A DNA stretch of 64,000 bases from Pseudomonas protegens CHA0 (lineage in GTDB: Bacteria; Pseudomonadota; Gammaproteobacteria; Pseudomonadales; Pseudomonadaceae), in the NCBI RefSeq assembly GCF_000397205.1, contig NC_021237.1, forward strand, positions 1,179,001-1,243,000. Direction: 5' to 3'. This document shows, one piece after another, positions 27,105 through 35,557 of this stretch (positions are counted from its first letter, which is position 1; every line of letters starts with the position of its first letter). A model generated the notes under the pieces. The model searched no databases. It saw only the letters and a program-made list of their open reading frames with translations, and was not told the DNA's origin. A program made the position numbers and the translations under genes.

Positions 27105-28286
27105 ATGCAAAATACAATCGGCGCACCCAAGCAGAGGCTTAGCCTCAGCGACCCGCGTGTGCGCGCCTGGCTGTTCCAGATCATCACCCTGGTGGCGGTG
27201 GTTTCGCTGGGCTGGTTTCTGTTCGACAACACGCAAACCAACCTCCAGCACCGAGGGATCACCTCGGGTTTCGACTTTCTCGAGCGCAGCGCCGGGTTCG
27301 GCATCGCGCAACACCTGATTGCCTACACCGAAGCGGACAGTTATGCCCGGGTGTTCGTCATCGGCCTGCTCAACACCCTGCTGGTGACCTTTATCGGGGT
27401 GATCCTCGCGACCCTGCTGGGGTTCATCATCGGTGTGGCGCGGCTATCGCCGAACTGGATCATCAGCAAGCTGGCGACGGTGTATGTGGAAGTGTTCCGC
27501 AACATTCCGCCGCTGCTGCAGATCCTGTTCTGGTACTTCGCGGTATTCCTGACCATGCCGGGGCCGCGCAACAGCCACAACTTTGGCGATATGTTCTTTG
27601 TCAGCAGCCGCGGCCTGAACATGCCGGCGGCGCAGATGGCCCCCGGTTTCTGGGCGTTTGTCGCAAGCCTGGTCCTGGCCATCGGCACCATCGCGCTGAT
27701 GTGCCGCTGGGCCAACCGGCGCTTTGAAGCCACCGGCGTGCCTTTTCACAAGTTCTGGAGCGGCCTGGGCCTGCTGTTGGTGATTCCCGCGTTGTGCACG
27801 CTGATCTTCGGCTCGCCGGTGCACTGGGAGATGCCGAAGCTGGCGGGGTTCAATTTCGTCGGCGGCTGGGTACTGATTCCCGAGCTGCTGGCCCTGACCC
27901 TGGCCCTGACTGTCTACACCGCGGCGTTCATCGCCGAGATCGTGCGGTCCGGGATCAAGTCGGTGAGCCACGGCCAGACCGAGGCGGCCCGCTCCCTGGG
28001 GCTGCGCAACGGCCCGACCCTGCGCAAGGTGATCATTCCCCAGGCCCTGCGAGTGATCATTCCGCCGCTGACCAGCCAATACCTGAACCTGGCGAAGAAC
28101 TCTTCCCTGGCCGCGGGTATCGGCTACCCGGAAATGGTTTCGCTGTTCGCCGGCACGGTGCTCAACCAGACCGGCCAGGCCATTGAAGTCATTGCCATCA
28201 CCATGAGCGTGTACCTGGCGATCAGCATCAGCATTTCCCTGCTGATGAACTGGTACAACAAGCGCATTGCGCTGATCGAGCGGTGA
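27105..28286 (+). CDS. aapQ: Amino acid ABC transporter permease AapQ
   Basis: 393 residues with a long N-terminal hydrophobic region and the usual inner-membrane core. The ATPase-contacting EAA loop is EAARSLGLRNGPTLRKVIIPQALRVIIPP, in the last quarter. The early segment VFVIGLLNTLLVTFIGVILATLLGFIIG and IYVEVFRNIPPLLQ-like PPLLQILFW are typical of polar amino acid permeases. It pairs with AapM to form the channel. The ATG at 27105 has only a weak ribosome site. aapM follows after 10 bp. Confidence 0.94.
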   Translation: MQNTIGAPKQRLSLSDPRVRAWLFQIITLVAVVSLGWFLFDNTQTNLQHRGITSGFDFLERSAGFGIAQHLIAYTEADSYARVFVIGLLNTLLVTFIGVILATLLGFIIGVARLSPNWIISKLATVYVEVFRNIPPLLQILFWYFAVFLTMPGPRNSHNFGDMFFVSSRGLNMPAAQMAPGFWAFVASLVLAIGTIALMCRWANRRFEATGVPFHKFWSGLGLLLVIPALCTLIFGSPVHWEMPKLAGFNFVGGWVLIPELLALTLALTVYTAAFIAEIVRSGIKSVSHGQTEAARSLGLRNGPTLRKVIIPQALRVIIPPLTSQYLNLAKNSSLAAGIGYPEMVSLFAGTVLNQTGQAIEVIAITMSVYLAISISISLLMNWYNKRIALIER

Positions 28287-28296
28287 GGAAGCGCCC

Positions 28297-29394
28297 ATGA
28301 CGACTCATACCTTCAAGCCCGATATGCCGCCGCCCAGCCGCAGTATCGGCGTGCTGGCGTGGATGCGCGCCAACATGTTCTCCAACTGGCTCAATACCCT
28401 GTTGACCCTGTTTGCCTTCTACCTGATCTACCTGGTGGTGCCGCCGCTGCTGCATTGGGCGATTCTCGACGCCAACTGGGTCGGTACCTCTCGCGCCGAC
28501 TGCACCAGGGGCGGCGCCTGCTGGGTGTTCATCCAGCAGCGCTTCGGCCAGTTCATGTACGGCTACTACCCGGTGGAACTGCGCTGGCGAGTGGACCTGA
28601 GCGTGTGGCTGGCGGTGATCGGTGCTGCACCGTTGTTCATCTCGCGCTTCCCGCGCAAGGCGATCTACGGGCTGTGCTTCCTGGTGGGTTACCCGATCAT
28701 TGCCTACAGCCTGTTGCACGGCGGTTACCTAGGCCTGAGCACGGTGGCCACCAGCCAGTGGGGTGGCCTGATGCTGACCCTGGTGATTGCCACCGTGGGC
28801 ATCGCCGGGGCACTGCCGCTAGGGATCCTGCTGGCATTGGGAAGGCGCTCCAACCTGCCGGCGATCCGCGTGGTCTGCGTGACCTTCATCGAGTTCTGGC
28901 GCGGCGTGCCGCTGATCACCGTGCTGTTCATGTCCTCGGTGATGCTGCCGCTGTTCCTGCCCGAAGGCATGAACTTCGACAAGCTGTTGCGTGCGCTGAT
29001 CGGGGTGATCCTGTTCCAGTCGGCCTATGTGGCCGAGGTGGTGCGGGGCGGCTTGCAGGCCATTCCCAAGGGCCAGTACGAAGCCGCTGCGGCCATGGGC
29101 CTGGGTTATTGGCGGGCCATGGGCCTGGTGATTCTGCCCCAGGCCCTGAAGCTGGTGATTCCCGGCATCGTCAACACCTTCATCGCCCTGTTCAAGGACA
29201 CCAGCCTGGTGATCATCATCGGCCTGTTCGACCTGCTCAACAGCGTCAAGCAAGCCGCCGCCGACCCCAAATGGCTGGGCATGGCCACCGAAGGCTATGT
29301 CTTCGCGGCCCTGGTGTTCTGGATTTTCTGTTTTGGTATGTCCCGCTACTCCATGCACCTGGAGCGTAAGTTGGACACAGGCCACAAGCGTTAG
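28297..29394 (+). CDS. aapM: Amino acid ABC transporter permease AapM
   Basis: 365 residues, the second membrane subunit. The EAA loop is [30 protein letters not shown] periplasmic insert with [32 protein letters not shown] near residues 65-100 is characteristic of AapM/BztC. Several membrane segments precede the permease core. The ATG at 28297 has GAGGA upstream. aapP begins 10 bp after its stop, so all four aap genes probably share one transcript. Confidence 0.94.
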   Translation: MTTHTFKPDMPPPSRSIGVLAWMRANMFSNWLNTLLTLFAFYLIYLVVPPLLHWAILDANWVGTSRADCTRGGACWVFIQQRFGQFMYGYYPVELRWRVDLSVWLAVIGAAPLFISRFPRKAIYGLCFLVGYPIIAYSLLHGGYLGLSTVATSQWGGLMLTLVIATVGIAGALPLGILLALGRRSNLPAIRVVCVTFIEFWRGVPLITVLFMSSVMLPLFLPEGMNFDKLLRALIGVILFQSAYVAEVVRGGLQAIPKGQYEAAAAMGLGYWRAMGLVILPQALKLVIPGIVNTFIALFKDTSLVIIIGLFDLLNSVKQAAADPKWLGMATEGYVFAALVFWIFCFGMSRYSMHLERKLDTGHKR

Positions 29395-29404
29395 GAGTAT
29401 CTCC

Positions 29405-30169
29405 ATGAGTCAAGCGAGCAAAAAGCCTGTGGGCCCTGAAGGCATTATTCAGATGCAGGGTGTGAACAAGTGGTACGGCCAGTTCCACGTGTTGAAGGAC
29501 ATCAACCTCAACGTCCGCCAAGGCGAGCGCATTGTCCTGTGCGGGCCTTCGGGGTCGGGCAAATCCACCACCATCCGCTGCCTCAACCGCCTGGAAGAAC
29601 ACCAGCAGGGGCGCATCGTGGTGGACGGCGTGGAGCTGACCAACGACCTCAAGCAGATCGAGGCCATTCGCCGGGAAGTGGGCATGGTGTTCCAGCACTT
29701 CAACCTGTTCCCGCACCTGACCATTTTGCAGAACTGCACGTTGGCGCCGATGTGGGTACGCAAGATGCCCAAGCGCAAGGCCGAGGAAATCGCCATGCAT
29801 TACCTGGAGCGAGTGCGCATTCCGGAGCAGGCCAACAAGTACCCTGGCCAGCTCTCCGGTGGCCAGCAGCAACGGGTGGCGATTGCCCGGGCGTTGTGCA
29901 TGAAGCCCAAGATCATGCTCTTTGACGAGCCCACCTCGGCCCTCGACCCGGAGATGGTCAAGGAGGTGCTGGACACCATGATCGGCCTGGCCGAAGACGG
30001 CATGACCATGCTCTGCGTGACCCACGAAATGGGCTTTGCCCGCACCGTGGCCAACCGGGTGATCTTCATGGACAAGGGCGAGATCGTCGAGCAGGCGGCG
30101 CCCAACGATTTCTTCGACAACCCGCAGAACGACCGTACCAAGCTGTTCCTGAGCCAGATCCTGCATTGA
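29405..30169 (+). CDS. aapP: Amino acid ABC transporter ATPase AapP
   Basis: 254 residues, the typical polar amino acid ATPase length. Walker [10 protein letters not shown] (about 45-53), signature [15 protein letters not shown] (about 150), Walker [14 protein letters not shown] and the switch His in CVTHEMGFA are all present. It powers AapQM from the cytoplasmic side. The start at 29405 has AGGAG 7 bases upstream; an upstream in-frame start would overlap aapM. It is the last gene of the operon, followed by a strong terminator. Confidence 0.96.
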   Translation: MSQASKKPVGPEGIIQMQGVNKWYGQFHVLKDINLNVRQGERIVLCGPSGSGKSTTIRCLNRLEEHQQGRIVVDGVELTNDLKQIEAIRREVGMVFQHFNLFPHLTILQNCTLAPMWVRKMPKRKAEEIAMHYLERVRIPEQANKYPGQLSGGQQQRVAIARALCMKPKIMLFDEPTSALDPEMVKEVLDTMIGLAEDGMTMLCVTHEMGFARTVANRVIFMDKGEIVEQAAPNDFFDNPQNDRTKLFLSQILH

Positions 30170-30194
30170 TGCTGCAGCGGGGCCTGCGCTGACG

Positions 30195-30225
30195 ATAAAC
30201 CCGGACTAGCTCCGGGTTTATTTTT
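30195..30225 (+). terminator. Rho-independent terminator of aapJQMP
   Basis: ATAAACCCGGA, a CTAGC loop and TCCGGGTTTAT form an 11-bp stem followed by TTTT. It also separates the aap operon from the converging mqsA gene. Confidence 0.93.
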
Positions 30226-30234
30226 GCCCGGCGT

Positions 30235-30717
30235 TCAACGGCCGGCAGCGCCGAGCTGTGGTTCGGGTTGGTCGCTCAAGGCTGAGGGCGCCAGTTGCGG
30301 TTCGCTGAGCTCCAGTACGTCCTTCATCAACTGCGGGTGGCGATCCAGCAGGCGCATCAGCATGTACAGCGGCTGGGGCGCGCCGACTTCGCCGCGCTCG
30401 TAACGGGAAAAGGCATTGTGCCCGCCACCCGACAGCAGCCTGACCGCTTCTTTCTGGGAAAGGTGCAGCTTGCGGCGGATGCGCTTCATGTCGGCGGCGA
30501 CGCTCTGCCGGTACTCCTCCAGCAATTGGTCGCCCGCGGCGGCGTAACGTTCTGCGCTCGGTGCGTCGAATTCGATTTCACCGCATTCCTGGCATTCCCA
30601 ACCCGCCAGGCCATGGAGGTGACGCTGCAGGTGCCGGTAGTCGATGAGCTCGCTGCGCTGCTCGAACGCCAGCATGCCGGTGGGAGCGCCGCAGCTGTAG
30701 CACTGTTGTCGTTTCAT
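30235..30717 (-). CDS. mqsA: MqsA-type antitoxin (zinc finger plus HTH)
   Basis: 160 residues. The N-terminal zinc-binding half has Cys6, Cys9, Cys42 and Cys45 (CYSC and CQEC). The C-terminal half is an HTH_XRE domain with LHLSQKEAVRLLSGGGHNAFSRYERGE, the DNA-recognition segment of MqsA. It neutralises the MqsR RNase and represses the operon. E. coli MqsA has about 131 residues; this one has an extra tail of about 30 rich in Pro, Leu and Ala after the HTH. Its start overlaps the mqsR stop by 4 bases, the toxin-first order typical of mqsRA. A candidate operator lies in the mqsR promoter. Confidence 0.9.
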   Translation of the reverse strand: MKRQQCYSCGAPTGMLAFEQRSELIDYRHLQRHLHGLAGWECQECGEIEFDAPSAERYAAAGDQLLEEYRQSVAADMKRIRRKLHLSQKEAVRLLSGGGHNAFSRYERGEVGAPQPLYMLMRLLDRHPQLMKDVLELSEPQLAPSALSDQPEPQLGAAGR

Positions 30718-31025
30718 GCTTGTGCCTCCTTGAAGGAGATCACTGGAGGCCCTATGCCGGGGCGCTGGGTGATCTTGATGTAGAGCGTCCGGTTATCGAT
30801 GCCGGTGTAATACACGTCCTGCCACACCCGGTGATCGTGATAGGTGGTCATCGATTTGTAGAACATGCTGCCCTGGAGTCCGGCTATCACTCGTTGCATG
30901 GCCGCCAAGGATAATCCGAGTTCCTTGCCGCAGAGCAACGCGCTTCGAGTGAAGGCTTGTGCCCCTTGCCGAACGACCTGTGCCTTGATCAGCGACAGGT
31001 CGTAATGAGGTGTTTTCTTTTCCAT
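30714..31025 (-). CDS. mqsR: MqsR-type mRNA interferase toxin
   Basis: 103 residues, against 98 in E. coli. The N-terminus (KKTPHYDLSLIKAQV), GSMFYKSMTTYHDHRVWQDVYY and the C-terminal LYIKITQ identify the MqsR family (RelE/YoeB-like fold), ribosome-independent RNases cutting at GC-rich sites such as GCU. The ATG at 31025 has AAGGGTG upstream; a longer reading frame upstream has no ribosome site and crosses the promoter. It precedes mqsA with a 4-base overlap, so toxin and antitoxin are translationally coupled. No truncation is seen, so the pair is probably functional. Confidence 0.92.
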   Translation of the reverse strand: MEKKTPHYDLSLIKAQVVRQGAQAFTRSALLCGKELGLSLAAMQRVIAGLQGSMFYKSMTTYHDHRVWQDVYYTGIDNRTLYIKITQRPGIGPPVISFKEAQA

Positions 31026-31048
31026 GAGACACCCTTGAGGCTGACTCG

Positions 31049-31076
31049 AAATTACCCTTATAGGGTTTTTTGTCAA
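31049..31076 (-). promoter_or_regulatory. mqsRA promoter with embedded MqsA-like operator
   Basis: On the minus strand TTGACA (31076-31071), a perfect -35, is followed after 16 bases by TAATTT (31054-31049). The spacer holds the palindrome ACCCT-ATA-AGGGT (31066-31054), similar to the MqsA site AACCT-N-AGGTT of E. coli. Binding between -35 and -10 would explain autorepression. Confidence 0.75.
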
Positions 31077-31190
31077 GGCCTGGCTGAAATGGCGAAAGTG
31101 CCTGCTCCAGCCTAAAACGTTGAACTCTGGGAAAGGTCTGAATACCATGCCAGGCAATTCGTCCGATGATTGGATGAAAGAGTGAGTTCA

Positions 31191-31850
31191 ATGAGCGAAA
31201 TATCCCCCCTGATCAAACGTTCCCTGGTCGACCAGGCCCTGGAGCAACTGCGCCTGCGCATCACCAATGGCGCCTGGGTCGTGGGCCAGCGCCTGCCCAC
31301 CGAACCGGAACTGGCCAGTGAGCTGGGCATCAGCCGCAACACGGTGCGCGAGGCCCTGCGGGTACTGGCGTTTTCCGGGCTGATAGAGATCCGCCAGGGT
31401 GACGGCAGTTACCTGCGGGCGGTGGCCGATCCCTTGGACATGCTCCAGGCACTGTCCCAGTGCTCCCTGGAGCAGGCCCGGGAAACCCGCCACATTCTGG
31501 AAGTTGAGGCCGTCGGCCTGGCCGCCCTGCGCCGCACCGACGAGGACCTGCACGCCCTGAGCGATGCGCTGGCCGTCAGCGGCGGGCACTTTCATGGCGA
31601 CCTGGAAAGCTACATCGCCTGCGACCTGGTGTTTCACCAGCGCCTGGTGGACGCCGCCCACAACCCGACCCTCAGCCAGCTGTATCGCTATTTCTCCAGC
31701 GTGGTCGGCGTCCAGTTGCGCCAGACCCTGACCGTGACCCCCAGGCGTCAGGAAGTCTTCGATCGGCACCAGCACCTGCTGGATGCCATCGAGCAACGCG
31801 ACCCCGAACGAGCCAAGAACATTTCCCGCCAGCTGATCAACGAATCCTGA
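31191..31850 (+). CDS. FadR-subfamily GntR transcriptional regulator
   Basis: 219 residues: an N-terminal winged helix (about 8-75; LPTEPELASELGISRNTVREALRVLAFSGLIEIRQGDGSYLR) and a C-terminal all-helical FCD effector domain with metal-ligand-type His and Asp residues (IACDLVFHQRLVDAAHNPTL). I chose the ATG at 31191; in-frame GTG/TTG codons up to 31170 are possible but weaker. The MFS transporter follows after 13 bp, so the regulator probably controls that transporter and senses its substrate or a derivative. The ligand is unknown. It diverges from mqsR across about 165 bp. Confidence 0.9.
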   Translation: MSEISPLIKRSLVDQALEQLRLRITNGAWVVGQRLPTEPELASELGISRNTVREALRVLAFSGLIEIRQGDGSYLRAVADPLDMLQALSQCSLEQARETRHILEVEAVGLAALRRTDEDLHALSDALAVSGGHFHGDLESYIACDLVFHQRLVDAAHNPTLSQLYRYFSSVVGVQLRQTLTVTPRRQEVFDRHQHLLDAIEQRDPERAKNISRQLINES

Positions 31851-31863
31851 GTCCGAGACCTCC

Positions 31864-33156
31864 ATGTCCAATCAAACGGTACCTGCGAAAACCCCGTCCT
31901 CGCCTCGGTGTTCCGCCGAGCTCGAAGAGCTGCTGATCGACGCCGAGGCTGATGATGAGGAGGTGCAGCAGGCTCCACCGCCTCTGCAGCGCCCCTGGCT
32001 GTTGCTGCTGGGGCTGATCCTGGTGGCGCTGAACCTGCGTCCGGCGCTGTCGAGCATGGCGCCACTGCTCAGTGATGTGTCGCAGCACCTGGGGCTATCG
32101 GCCGCCAAGGCCGGGCTGCTGACTACCTTGCCGGTGCTGTGCCTGGGGCTGTTCGCGCCTTTGGCGCCGCTGCTGGCCCGGCGCTTCGGCGCCGAGCGGG
32201 TGGTGCTGGGCATCCTCATGACCCTGGCCCTGGGCATTGTGCTGCGCAGTTCCTTCGGTGAGGTCGGAGTGTTTGCCGGGAGCATCCTGGCCGGCGCCAG
32301 CATCGGCGTGATCGGGGTGCTGCTGCCGGGTATCGTCAAGCGTGACTTCGCCCGGCACGCGGGCACCATGACCGGGGTCTACACCATGGCCCTGTGCCTG
32401 GGCGCGGCGATGGCGGCGGGGGCCACGGTGCCTCTGAGCCAGCATTTCGGGGGCAGTTGGGCCATGGGGCTGGGCTTCTGGGTGGTGCCGGCGCTGGTGG
32501 CGGCCCTGTTCTGGTTGCCTCAGGTGGGGCACAAGCACGGTGCTCACCATGTGGCCTTTCGCGTGCGCGGCCTGTTGCGGGACCGCCTGGCCTGGCAGGT
32601 AACCCTGTACATGGGCCTGCAATCCTCCCTGGCATACATCGTGTTTGGCTGGTTGCCGTCGATCCTGATCGGCCGTGGGCTGACCCCGACCCAGGCCGGG
32701 CTGGTGCTCTCCGGTTCGGTGATCGTGCAGTTGGCCAGTTCTCTGGCGGCGCCCTGGCTGGCGACCCGGGGCAAGGACCAGCGCCTGGCCATCGTGATTG
32801 TCATGCTGATGACCCTGGGCGGCCTGTTCGGTTGCCTGTACGCGCCCATCGAGGGCCTGTGGGGCTGGGCGGTCCTGCTGGGCCTGGGGCAGGGTGGCAC
32901 CTTCAGCCTGGCCCTGACCCTGATCGTGCTGCGCTCCCGGGACCCCCATGTGGCGGCCAACCTGTCGAGCATGGCCCAGGGCATCGGCTACACCCTGGCT
33001 TCCATGGGGCCGTTTGCGGTGGGCCTGGTGCACGACTGGACCGGGGGCTGGAACGCTGTGGGCTGGATTTTCGCGGTGTTGGGCTGCGGTGCGATCATTG
33101 CCGGGCTGGGCGCCGGTCGTTCGCTGCATGTGCAGGTGCAGAGCGAGAGAATCTGA
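31864..33156 (+). CDS. MFS transporter, CynX/NimT (cyanate/nitroimidazole) type
   Basis: 430 residues. A hydrophilic, acidic N-terminus of about 40 residues precedes about twelve membrane segments. LILVALNLRPALSSMAPLL and LLTTLPVLCLGLFAPLAPLLARRFG are characteristic of the CynX/NimT branch. The usual MFS loop 2-3 is represented by ARRFGAERV. The substrate cannot be read; relatives have been linked to cyanate, 2-nitroimidazole and various aromatic compounds. It follows a FadR-type regulator after 13 bp, probably on the same transcript. No signal peptide. Confidence 0.9.
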   Translation: MSNQTVPAKTPSSPRCSAELEELLIDAEADDEEVQQAPPPLQRPWLLLLGLILVALNLRPALSSMAPLLSDVSQHLGLSAAKAGLLTTLPVLCLGLFAPLAPLLARRFGAERVVLGILMTLALGIVLRSSFGEVGVFAGSILAGASIGVIGVLLPGIVKRDFARHAGTMTGVYTMALCLGAAMAAGATVPLSQHFGGSWAMGLGFWVVPALVAALFWLPQVGHKHGAHHVAFRVRGLLRDRLAWQVTLYMGLQSSLAYIVFGWLPSILIGRGLTPTQAGLVLSGSVIVQLASSLAAPWLATRGKDQRLAIVIVMLMTLGGLFGCLYAPIEGLWGWAVLLGLGQGGTFSLALTLIVLRSRDPHVAANLSSMAQGIGYTLASMGPFAVGLVHDWTGGWNAVGWIFAVLGCGAIIAGLGAGRSLHVQVQSERI

Positions 33157-33255
33157 CGGGCCTTGCTTGCACTATTTGCCCGGTAAATGCCGATAGTGTT
33201 CGCCGGGGTTGCGGATTATTGTGCTGCATCCCCCTTGCCCTTTCGGAGTCCGTTC

Positions 33256-33726
33256 ATGAGTGATGCCCATCGCGCCCTGATCACCGAGTTCTATCAGGCT
33301 TTCCAGCGCCTGGATGCCGAGGCCATGAGCGCCTGCTACACCGAGGATGTGCTGTTCAGTGACCCGGCGTTCGGCGAGTTGCGCGGGCGTGATGCCGGCG
33401 ATATGTGGCGCATGCTCACCTCCCGTGCCAAGGACTTTTCCCTGACTTTCGATCAGGTGCGTGCCGACTCGAATTCCGGCGGCGCGCACTGGGTTGCCAC
33501 CTACCTGTTCAGCCAGACCGGCAATACGGTGATCAACGATATCCAGGCCCGGTTCGTGTTTCGCGACGGCAAGATCTGCGAGCATCACGATCAGTTCGAC
33601 ATGTGGCGTTGGGCGCGCCAGGCCCTGGGCACCAAGGGCCTGCTGCTGGGCTGGACGCCGCTGCTCAAGAATGCTGTTCGAGCCCAGGCGCGCAAGGGGC
33701 TCAAGGCCTTCCAGAGCGGTCGCTGA
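33256..33726 (+). CDS. SnoaL-like/ketosteroid isomerase-family protein
   Basis: 156 residues with a single NTF2-like/SnoaL fold: an N-terminal helical part (ITEFYQAFQRLDAEAMSACYTEDVLFSDPAFGELRG) and beta strands (GGAHWVATYLFSQTGNTVINDIQARFVF, ICEHHDQFDMWRW). Members of this fold are isomerases, hydrolases or binding proteins; no catalytic set is diagnostic here. The ATG at 33256 has GGAG 7 bases upstream; a frame extension to 33187 lacks a site. It lies about 100 bp after the MFS gene and may be independent. The function is unassigned. Confidence 0.85.
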   Translation: MSDAHRALITEFYQAFQRLDAEAMSACYTEDVLFSDPAFGELRGRDAGDMWRMLTSRAKDFSLTFDQVRADSNSGGAHWVATYLFSQTGNTVINDIQARFVFRDGKICEHHDQFDMWRWARQALGTKGLLLGWTPLLKNAVRAQARKGLKAFQSGR

Positions 33727-33755
33727 AAGCCATCCTCTGCTAAGATCGCGGCTTG

Positions 33756-33764
33756 TTATCCACA
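33756..33764. promoter_or_regulatory. Perfect DnaA-box-like sequence TTATCCACA
   Basis: TTATCCACA lies between the SnoaL-like gene and the GIY-YIG gene, about 17 bases before the latter's start. It matches the strict DnaA box. One isolated box may bind DnaA but does not make an origin. Confidence 0.5.
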
Positions 33765-33780
33765 GGCCTCGATACCTTTT

Positions 33781-34101
33781 GTGACCAGCCCTCTTTCATC
33801 CTCCAGTGCCGAAACGGCGCAGCCTGCCACTGACGCCAAGCCCTGGTTCGTGTATCTGGTGCGGGCGGCCAACGGTGCCCTGTACTGCGGTATCAGCGAC
33901 GACCCCGTGAAGCGCTTCGCCAAGCACCAGAGCGGCAAGGGCGCGCGTTTCTTTCTCTCCAGCCCGGCGGTGGCGCTGGTCTATACCGAGGCTTGCCGGG
34001 ACAAGGGCGAAGCCTTGCGCCAGGAGCGGCTGATCAAGAAGCTCAGGAAGAGTGCCAAGGAATGCCTGGTGGCTTCGGCCACCGCCGCGGCATCAATCTG
34101 A
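33781..34101 (+). CDS. GIY-YIG domain protein (YhbQ/UPF0213-like)
   Basis: 106 residues with a single GIY-YIG nuclease-type domain: [16 protein letters not shown] carries the paired motif, followed by [14 protein letters not shown] with the conserved Arg and His, and a late Glu-containing helix ([15 protein letters not shown]). Stand-alone YhbQ-like proteins have been linked to DNA repair, but their substrate is not settled. It begins at a GTG with no strong ribosome site, and a 15-residue Ser/Thr-rich stretch precedes the domain. A DnaA-box-like sequence lies just upstream. Confidence 0.88.
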   Translation: MTSPLSSSSAETAQPATDAKPWFVYLVRAANGALYCGISDDPVKRFAKHQSGKGARFFLSSPAVALVYTEACRDKGEALRQERLIKKLRKSAKECLVASATAAASI

Positions 34102-34188
34102 CTGATAGGTTCTCATCAGCCGGATCTGTAGGCCGTCCACGGATTGCGCGCTAAGCTCAGCGCTCTCCCTCTTCCGGCGGACCCCAGC

Positions 34189-35124
34189 ATGTCAGAGTTG
34201 ATTCTCCACCATTACCCGACCTCTCCCTTTGCGGAAAAAGCCCGCTTGCTGCTGGGTTTCAAGGGGCTGTCCTGGCGCTCGGTGAAGATTTCCCCGGTGA
34301 TGCCCAAGCCCGACCTGACCGCCCTGACCGGTGGCTATCGCAAGACCCCGGTGTTGCAGGTCGGCGCGGATATCTATTGCGACACGGCCTTGATCGCGCG
34401 CCGCCTGGAGCAGGAAAAATCCTCGCCTGCGCTGTTTCCCGAAGGCCAGGAAATGATCAGTGCGGCCTTCGCCGCCTGGGTCGATTCGGTAGTGTTCCAG
34501 CACGCGGTGACCCTGGTATTCCAGCCTGAATCCGCGGCGGTGCGTTTCGGCAAGCTGCCGCCGGAAGCGGTCAAGGCCTTCATGGCCGACCGTGCCGGGC
34601 TGTTCAGTGGCGGCAGCGCCAGCCGGCTCCCTCTGGAGGTGGCCAAGCATCAGTGGCCGACCCTCATGGCGCGCCTGGAGCAGCAGTTGCAGCGCGAGCC
34701 CGGGGACTTCCTGTTTGGCCAACCGTCGATTGCCGATATTGCCCTGGCTCACCCGCTGTGGTTCCTCAAGGGCACGCCGGTGACCGCGCCGCTGGTGGAC
34801 GACTATCCGGCGGTTGCTGGCTGGCTGGCGCGGGTCCTGGGTTTCGGGCATGGCTCCTTCACCGAAATGAGCGCCGAAGAGGCCCTCGAGGTCTCGCGCA
34901 GTGCCACCCCGGCGGCGCTGCCGGATGAACAGTTCGTCGACCCCAACGGCTTCAAGGCGGGCCAGCAGGTGGTGATTGCCGCGACTGACTACGGTGTCGA
35001 CCCGGTGGCGGGCGAGTTGCTGTTCGCCGGTACTGAAGAGCTGATCCTGCGCCGTGAAGATCCACGTGCCGGTGTGGTCCACGTGCACTTCCCACGGCTG
35101 GGCTTTCGCATCCAGGCCCAGTGA
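34189..35124 (+). CDS. Glutathione S-transferase family protein with C-terminal extension
   Basis: 311 residues. A GST N-terminal thioredoxin-like domain (about 1-78; HHYPTSPFAEKARLLLGFKGL, with Ser in the catalytic-site region and ETSAI-like GADIYCDTALIARRLE) is followed by an all-helical C-terminal GST domain (about 90-225). The last 65 residues form an additional domain (DPNGFKAGQQVVIAATDYGVDPVAGELLFAGTEELILRR) not found in ordinary GSTs of 200-220 residues. I chose the ATG at 34189; the frame is open to 34144. Likely a cytoplasmic detoxification enzyme; the substrate is unknown. It ends just before a REP pair. Confidence 0.87.
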   Translation: MSELILHHYPTSPFAEKARLLLGFKGLSWRSVKISPVMPKPDLTALTGGYRKTPVLQVGADIYCDTALIARRLEQEKSSPALFPEGQEMISAAFAAWVDSVVFQHAVTLVFQPESAAVRFGKLPPEAVKAFMADRAGLFSGGSASRLPLEVAKHQWPTLMARLEQQLQREPGDFLFGQPSIADIALAHPLWFLKGTPVTAPLVDDYPAVAGWLARVLGFGHGSFTEMSAEEALEVSRSATPAALPDEQFVDPNGFKAGQQVVIAATDYGVDPVAGELLFAGTEELILRREDPRAGVVHVHFPRLGFRIQAQ

Positions 35125-35133
35125 TGCATATCT

Positions 35134-35206
35134 GCAGGAGCTGGCTTGCCTGCGAAGGCGTTCCCAGAGCGGCCGCCCCCTTCGCCGGCAAGCGAAACGG
35201 CTCCTA
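35134..35206. repeat. REP-type pair overlapping the glutaredoxin stop codon
   Basis: gcaggagctggcttgcctgcgaa (from 35134) and ttcgccggcaagcgaaacggctcctag (to 35206-35207) are degenerate REP arms between two converging genes. The right arm ends inside the TAG stop codon of the glutaredoxin gene (35204-35206). Confidence 0.7.
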
Positions 35207-35557
35207 GGGCTTCAGCGCGGCCATGATTGCGTCGGGGTCGTAGGTGCGGATCAGGGTGCCATTCACGTCCAGGATCGGAATCCCGGCACCGCCCAGGGCG
35301 GTGTAGGCCTGGCGTGCCGCGGCGTCTTTCTCGATGTCGAATTCCCGGAAGGGAATGCCCTTCTGATCGAGAAAGCGCCGGGTGGCCTTGCAGTAGCCGC
35401 ACCAGTCGGTGGCGTACAGCACCACCCGGGCATGCTCGCGGGTCTCTTCGCTGACCATTGCCGAAGGGTTGAACAGCCGTTCGATCTTGCCCCAGTGCTG
35501 GTAGGTCACCACCACCAGCAGGATCAGCAGGAACTTCTTCAATACCCCCTGGAGCAT
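35204..35557 (-). CDS. Membrane-anchored glutaredoxin-family protein
   Basis: 117 residues. An N-terminal membrane segment (about 5-22; LKKFLLILLVVVTYQHW) is followed by a glutaredoxin/thioredoxin-like domain with the redox motif CGYC (about residues 53-56, in ATDWCGYCKATRRFL) and the cis-Pro region GIPILDVNG. A bitopic protein with its redox domain on one face of the inner membrane; which face is not certain. Its start ATG shares one base with the yejK stop (TGATG), so it is translationally coupled to yejK. The stop codon lies in a REP arm. Confidence 0.88.
   Translation of the reverse strand: MLQGVLKKFLLILLVVVTYQHWGKIERLFNPSAMVSEETREHARVVLYATDWCGYCKATRRFLDQKGIPFREFDIEKDAAARQAYTALGGAGIPILDVNGTLIRTYDPDAIMAALKP

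Noticed and set aside
33756..33764. Replication origin
   Set aside because: A single DnaA box with no box cluster, AT-rich unwinding element or dnaA/dnaN/gidA neighbours.
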